DNA from: Mesobacillus campisalis
GTDB taxonomy: Bacteria > Bacillota > Bacilli > Bacillales > Cytobacillaceae
Direction of reading: 5' to 3'
Assembly (NCBI RefSeq): GCF_000986785.1
Contig: NZ_LAYY01000016.1
Location: forward strand, 60,092-124,091
DNA length: 64,000 bases
The notes below the pieces were generated by a model. That model made no database searches and was not told the origin of the DNA. It was given only the letters and a program-made list of their open reading frames with translations. Positions 59,939 through 64,000 of the stretch are shown here, piece by piece. Made by a program: the position numbers and the translations under genes. The stretch's first letter is position 1. Every line of letters starts with the position of its first letter.

Positions 59939-61822
59939 ATGAGAATCACAGAATTGCTTACTAGGGACACCGTTCTTCTTTCGATGAAAGGAACAAGCAA
60001 GCTTGAAGCGATTGACAGCCTTGTTGAAGTTTTGCACAATGCTGGGAAAATAGATAACCGTGAAAGTTTCAAGGCAGCCATCCTGAATAGAGAGCAACAA
60101 AGCACGACTGGAGTAGGAGATGGAATCGCCATACCGCATGCTAAAACTGCTTCTGTTAAGGAACCGGCTATCGTCTTTGGAAAATCGGAGGCAGGTGTCA
60201 ATTATGAATCCCTGGATGGGCAGCCTGCTCATTTATTCTTTATGATTGCTGCCCCTGAAGGTGCCAACAATACCCATCTTGAAGCACTGGCCCGTTTGTC
60301 GGGAATGCTCATGCGTGCTGAAGTTCGGGAAAAGCTGATGAATGCAGTCTCAGAGGAGGAAGTTATTGATATTATCAACAGCTATGACCAGGAAGAGGAA
60401 AAGGAAGAGGAAAAGGAAGAGGACAAGGACGTTTCCACCCAAAAGGACTTTATAGTCGCAGTGACAGCCTGCCCGACAGGCATCGCCCATACCTATATGG
60501 CAGCGGATGCTTTAAAGGCAAAAGCCGCTGAACTTGGAGTAGATATAAAAGTAGAAACCAATGGCTCCGGAGGGGCGAAAAACGTCCTTACGGCAGAAGA
60601 TATCGAACGGGCAGCTGCTGTCATTGTGGCTGCGGATACCAAGGTTGAAATGGGCCGGTTTGCAGGAAAGCCAGTCATTGAAACGGCAGTTGCAAGCGGA
60701 ATCAGAAAACCTGAAGAACTGATTCGGAAGGCGGTTCGTAAAGAAGCCCCCGTATATAAAGGCGGCACGGAAGGTCCAGTTAAGGAAGAAGGGAAAAAGT
60801 CGGCAGGCTCCACAATCTACAAACACCTGATGAACGGTGTTTCCAATATGCTTCCGTTTGTTGTCGGCGGGGGTATACTCATAGCGATTTCCTTCATGTT
60901 TGGCTATAATGCATTCGATCCTAACGATCCTTCCTACCACCCGATTGCCAAAGCGCTGATGGATATCGGCGGCGGTGCAGGAGCATTTGGGCTGCTAGTG
61001 CCAGTACTTGCCGGTTTTATTGCAATGAGCATAGCGGACAGGCCTGGTTTTGCTCCGGGCATGGTAGGCGGATTGCTGGCAGCTGCCGGCGGTGCAGGGT
61101 TTCTTGGCGGCCTGGTTGCCGGATTCCTTGCAGGATATCTAGTTGTTGGACTGAAAAAAGCATTTGCCTCACTTCCTTCTTCCCTTGAGGGAATTAAAAC
61201 CATTTTGCTTTACCCGCTTTTTGGTGTCGCACTAACAGGATTTTTGATGCTGTACCTCGTCAACGAGCCTGTGGGAGCCTTGAATGAAGGCATATCCAGC
61301 TGGCTGTCCGGGCTGGGTACTGGCAACGCTGTCTTGCTTGGAATCGTACTTGGGTTAATGATGGCTTTTGACATGGGCGGTCCTGTCAACAAGGCAGCCT
61401 ATGTGTTTGGGACTGGCCTTCTGGCAAACGGCGTATACGAACCTATGGCGGCTATCATGGCAGCTGGAATGGTTCCGCCACTTGGAATTGCCATTGCAAC
61501 GACTTTGTTTAAAAACAAATTCAGCAAGCAGGATCGAGACGCAGGCAAGGCTAACTACATCATGGGATTGTCCTTCATTACAGAAGGTGCGATTCCATTT
61601 GCGGCTGCAGACCCGCTTCGTGTCCTTCCATCCGCAATGGCAGGCGCGGCAGTGGCCGGGGGCCTGACAATGATGTTTGATATCAGCCTTCGCGCGCCTC
61701 ATGGCGGCCTGTTCGTGGCCCCTTTGGTAGAAGGCGGCTGGTTATTGTACCTGGCAGCGATTTTTGCAGGGTCGATCGTGACGGCTGTCTTGCTTGGAAT
61801 TTTAAAGAAGCCTGTTAAATAG
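59939..61822 (+). CDS. fruA: PTS fructose transporter EIIABC FruA
   Basis: A 627-residue fused PTS permease. The EIIA domain is at about residues 1-150, with phospho-His67 (GIAIPHAKT). An EEE/KEE-rich linker follows, then EIIB with Cys178 (VTACPTGIAHTYMAADAL) and EIIC from about 295 on, with about ten helices (FVVGGGILIAISFMFGYNAF). It imports fructose as fructose 1-phosphate for FruK. AAGGAGGAG precedes the ATG. A terminator ends the operon. Confidence 0.95.
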   Translation: MRITELLTRDTVLLSMKGTSKLEAIDSLVEVLHNAGKIDNRESFKAAILNREQQSTTGVGDGIAIPHAKTASVKEPAIVFGKSEAGVNYESLDGQPAHLFFMIAAPEGANNTHLEALARLSGMLMRAEVREKLMNAVSEEEVIDIINSYDQEEEKEEEKEEDKDVSTQKDFIVAVTACPTGIAHTYMAADALKAKAAELGVDIKVETNGSGGAKNVLTAEDIERAAAVIVAADTKVEMGRFAGKPVIETAVASGIRKPEELIRKAVRKEAPVYKGGTEGPVKEEGKKSAGSTIYKHLMNGVSNMLPFVVGGGILIAISFMFGYNAFDPNDPSYHPIAKALMDIGGGAGAFGLLVPVLAGFIAMSIADRPGFAPGMVGGLLAAAGGAGFLGGLVAGFLAGYLVVGLKKAFASLPSSLEGIKTILLYPLFGVALTGFLMLYLVNEPVGALNEGISSWLSGLGTGNAVLLGIVLGLMMAFDMGGPVNKAAYVFGTGLLANGVYEPMAAIMAAGMVPPLGIAIATTLFKNKFSKQDRDAGKANYIMGLSFITEGAIPFAAADPLRVLPSAMAGAAVAGGLTMMFDISLRAPHGGLFVAPLVEGGWLLYLAAIFAGSIVTAVLLGILKKPVK

Positions 61823-61825
61823 CAC

Positions 61826-61856
61826 AAAAGGCAGACGAATGGTCTGCCTTTTTGCA
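61826..61856 (+). terminator. terminator of the fru operon
   Basis: AAAAGGCAGAC-GAATG-GTCTGCCTTTTT. Confidence 0.9.
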
Positions 61857-61932
61857 TTCTGTTTATCCATGGACAGACATATTTTCCCTGAATTGCTGAT
61901 ATCCTTTTATGAATGTAAAGGAGGAGGTTGGG

Positions 61933-62733
61933 ATGGGAAAAGACTTTAAGGAGGCAGCATTATTTGAACATAGATTCTGGCTGCAGGTGCTTGGCGATCA
62001 TGGCCGTTTTTTAAAAGATGCGCTGTCACCGGCAGAAAAAGAGGAAATTGCTAAGGCTGAGAATTTTATTGCGGTCTTTGACCAGCTGCTTGAAGATGTG
62101 GGCAGTTCAGACCTGCTAATGTTAACCAGAAAAGCGGATGAAGAAGCAAAAAAGATTAGGGCCTTTAAGCTGGAGCTGATAGCTAAGATGCTCACGGGTA
62201 GGGTGACCATCCAATTTACTCCAAGCTTTGTCAACCATATGGTCAATGAAGTAGAAGAATATATTCGCGTACTCGAGTATCTTAAACGCTCGGAGATTCC
62301 GCCGATTTTCCACGAATTGCACCATCATTTACTTTGGCTGCAAGATGCCGTCGGTCATGCTGGAAGCATTTCTGATAATCTTGATTTGACAGAAAAAAGG
62401 CTTAAAGAAAAAAGCGATCAATATACAAAACATTTCATGGATTTTTATCTCAAAGCGGTTGAAATGGCGGGCTTCTTAAGGGCCAATCTTCCTTCATTTC
62501 CCGCATTGGAGCGAATGAATAATAACGTAACTCTGGAGATGCGCCTTTTTATGGGTTTCCTTGAGGAATTGAAAGAAATGGAACTGAATAACCAAGTGCT
62601 GAGTGCCATTTCGCCGTTAATGGCAGATCATATGTACAGGGAAGAATGCTATTATTTGACAAAAGTGGCTGAATCGACGGGTTTGAAGGAGCCTGATTGC
62701 GATCCGGGAAAACCTAGGACTCAGCAAAGTTAA
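61933..62733 (+). CDS. DUF2935 family protein
   Basis: A 266-residue helical protein with two similar halves, each starting with a family-type His-rich helix: ALFEHRFWLQVLGDHGRFLK and later LEMRLFMGFLEELKEMELNN ... ADHMYREECYYL. The spaced Glu and His residues suggest a ferritin-like di-metal bundle. ATG at 61933 follows AGGAGGAGG. Function unknown. Confidence 0.85.
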   Translation: MGKDFKEAALFEHRFWLQVLGDHGRFLKDALSPAEKEEIAKAENFIAVFDQLLEDVGSSDLLMLTRKADEEAKKIRAFKLELIAKMLTGRVTIQFTPSFVNHMVNEVEEYIRVLEYLKRSEIPPIFHELHHHLLWLQDAVGHAGSISDNLDLTEKRLKEKSDQYTKHFMDFYLKAVEMAGFLRANLPSFPALERMNNNVTLEMRLFMGFLEELKEMELNNQVLSAISPLMADHMYREECYYLTKVAESTGLKEPDCDPGKPRTQQS

Positions 62734-62757
62734 AGCGGGGAGCACCCGCTTTTTTTA
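62732..62757 (+). terminator. terminator
   Basis: AAAGCGGG-GAGCA-CCCGCTTT followed by T. Confidence 0.85.
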
Positions 62758-62868
62758 TGCCTGCTTCAGGGGGACATTGCAATGCCGTATGCAAGCGGCC
62801 AATTGAGGAATGATAAGTCTATATGGCTAAAAATATGGCTATAAACCTTTGGAAAGGAGTGGGCTTTA

Positions 62869-63654
62869 TTGCCATACTGTCCATTACGCTATGGAAAAAT
62901 GTATTATGAAGAACATGGAACAGGAACACCGCTCATCATGATTCATCCCCCTGCAATGGGACGGAAGGTTTTCCATTACCAGCGCCCCCTTGGGCAGCGG
63001 TTCCGCTTGATCCTTCCCGATTTGGGCGGGCATGGGGATACAGAGACAGAAAAAACGTTTTTTACGGCGTTGGACTATGCTGCCGAGATTGCAGCATTGC
63101 AGGACCATCTTGGAATCCAAAAGGCAGTGATTTGCGGATATTCCTCCGGGGGAAATGTGGTGCAGGAGTTTGGATTGAATTATCCCGATAGGACGATGGC
63201 ACTAGTATTATGCGGCGGCTTCCCCGAAGTGCATTCCTATCTGCTTAAGTATGAACACATTGCCGGCATGTATATGGCAAAACACTACCCGAAGTTGCTG
63301 GCAAAAGGGCTGGCAACCGCCCACACCCCTGATCAGCATGTCCGCCGCATGATGTACAAGCATATATTGAAGGCCAATAAAATTACATGGTTTCATTGTT
63401 ATCATGAATCACTCCACTTTTCCTGTCTGGACAGGCTGAAGAAGTTGAAAGTCCCATTTTACCTCATATATGGTGCACGCGATTTTAACAATAAGCATGT
63501 CCGTTTGTATAAAAGGCGGGTTCCTGATGCGGAAATCATCATTATAAAAAAGGTGGCCCACCAGGTACCAACCAGAAAATACCGCCAATTCAACAAGAAA
63601 TTGACTGAAATTATAACTGGTTTGAAAAATGGCACGCCGACCAGCCTAAATTAA
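62869..63654 (+). CDS. alpha/beta-hydrolase family protein
   Basis: A 261-residue hydrolase. The oxyanion region is MIHPPAMGRKVF, the nucleophile elbow GYSSGG carries Ser (about residue 92), the Asp is in LIYGARDFNN and the His in KVAHQVPTRK, so the triad is complete. No signal peptide. TTG start, eight bases after AAAGGAGTG. Substrate unknown. Confidence 0.82.
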   Translation: MPYCPLRYGKMYYEEHGTGTPLIMIHPPAMGRKVFHYQRPLGQRFRLILPDLGGHGDTETEKTFFTALDYAAEIAALQDHLGIQKAVICGYSSGGNVVQEFGLNYPDRTMALVLCGGFPEVHSYLLKYEHIAGMYMAKHYPKLLAKGLATAHTPDQHVRRMMYKHILKANKITWFHCYHESLHFSCLDRLKKLKVPFYLIYGARDFNNKHVRLYKRRVPDAEIIIIKKVAHQVPTRKYRQFNKKLTEIITGLKNGTPTSLN

Positions 63655-63727
63655 GTCCGAACAAAAAGTTGTCTGATTTTGGTCATGAGAGTAGGTATGA
63701 CTGAAAGCTAACTAGCAGCATTAAAAA

Positions 63728-64000
63728 GGGCACTGACGCTCCTTCTCAGTACCTGAAATTTCTTCTGTCACCACAAAGAGGGCACTGACACCTCCTCTCA
63801 GTGCCCGAAATGTCTCCTGCCACTACAAACAGGGCACTGACGCTCCTTCTCAGTGCCTGAAATTACTTCTGTCACTACAAAAAGGTCACTGACACCTCCT
63901 CTCAGTGCCCGAAATGTCTCCTGCCACTACAAACAGGGCACTGACGCTCCTTCTCAGTGCCTGAAATTACTTCTGTCACTACAAAAAGGTCACTGACACC
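63728..64000 (+). repeat. 52-bp tandem hairpin array, runs off the window
   Basis: Units start at 63728, 63780, 63832, 63884, 63936 and 63988 (cut by the edge), exactly 52 bp apart. Each has GGGCACTGA...TCAGTGCC(C/T), a hairpin of up to 9 bp. Odd and even units form two subtypes, so the higher-order period is 104 bp; units 3-4 and 5-6 are nearly identical. No gene is seen in 63655-64000. Confidence 0.9.

Noticed and set aside
63728..64000. Regular repeats looked at as a CRISPR array
   Set aside because: The period is a constant 52 bp with no variable spacers; the whole unit repeats, and no cas genes are seen.

Overview
The window is low-GC Firmicute DNA from an endospore-forming Bacillaceae species, close to the Mesobacillus/Cytobacillus/Bacillus group. 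Evidence for this: CotF-type coat proteins, a GerA-type germinant receptor operon, a GerT-like protein, Spo0M, Ku/LigD, strong AGGAGG ribosome binding sites, a tyrosine T-box and many short-stem intrinsic terminators. Several runs of genes have the order or content of the Bacillus subtilis yod region (YodN-like, YozD, DeoD, YodJ, CtpA). I cannot name the species.

Layout. 0-3.5 kb: divergent small CotF-like coat genes, a MEDS-domain protein, and a YwnA-like Rrf2 regulator divergent from a QorB-like reductase with palindromic operator candidates between them. 3.5-7.6 kb: a decayed gene, then a gerA-gerB-gerC operon on the minus strand. 7.6-21.5 kb: a loose, accessory-looking region that holds tyrZ with its T-box behind a YwaE-like MarR gene, a complete copper module (csoR-copZ-copA with CsoR operators), two isochorismatase-family hydrolases, a nucleotidyltransferase behind a probable attenuator, small membrane proteins and gene debris. 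Scattered between these genes are at least nine copies of an unnamed 70-100 bp repeat with terminal inverted repeats, an internal terminator-like hairpin and a conserved GGGGCAG loop.

21.5-35 kb: core genes: YodN-like, YozD, sigma-W-type spo0M, deoD, a YodJ-like carboxypeptidase, ctpA, a G3E GTPase, a CAP-domain secreted protein, two Hsp20-fold proteins (one GerT-like), an atypical SDR and a MATE exporter. 35.6-47.3 kb: a GNAT enzyme, amidohydrolase and uppP, a patatin-like lipase, a ResA-like thioredoxin, dapF, the divergent NHEJ pair ligD/ku, a YfcE-type phosphoesterase and several small hypotheticals. 47.5-50.6 kb: a Tat-exported molybdopterin oxidoreductase with its four-cluster ferredoxin subunit, behind a perfect FNR/CRP-like palindrome and with no membrane anchor gene.

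50.7-64 kb: an APC permease, a LysE exporter, a YdjO-type zinc protein behind a leader peptide plus terminator, tRNA-Leu(CAG), ilvD, a manganese catalase, an FAD/NADPH reductase lacking its flavodoxin domain, and the fruRKA operon with a cre site inside its promoter. The window ends in a DUF2935 protein, an alpha/beta hydrolase and a tandem array of 52-bp hairpin units that runs off the right edge.

The best candidates for undescribed biology are the dispersed GGGGCAG repeat family, the 52-bp hairpin array, the ydjO leader and the tRNA-like leader of the GNAT gene.
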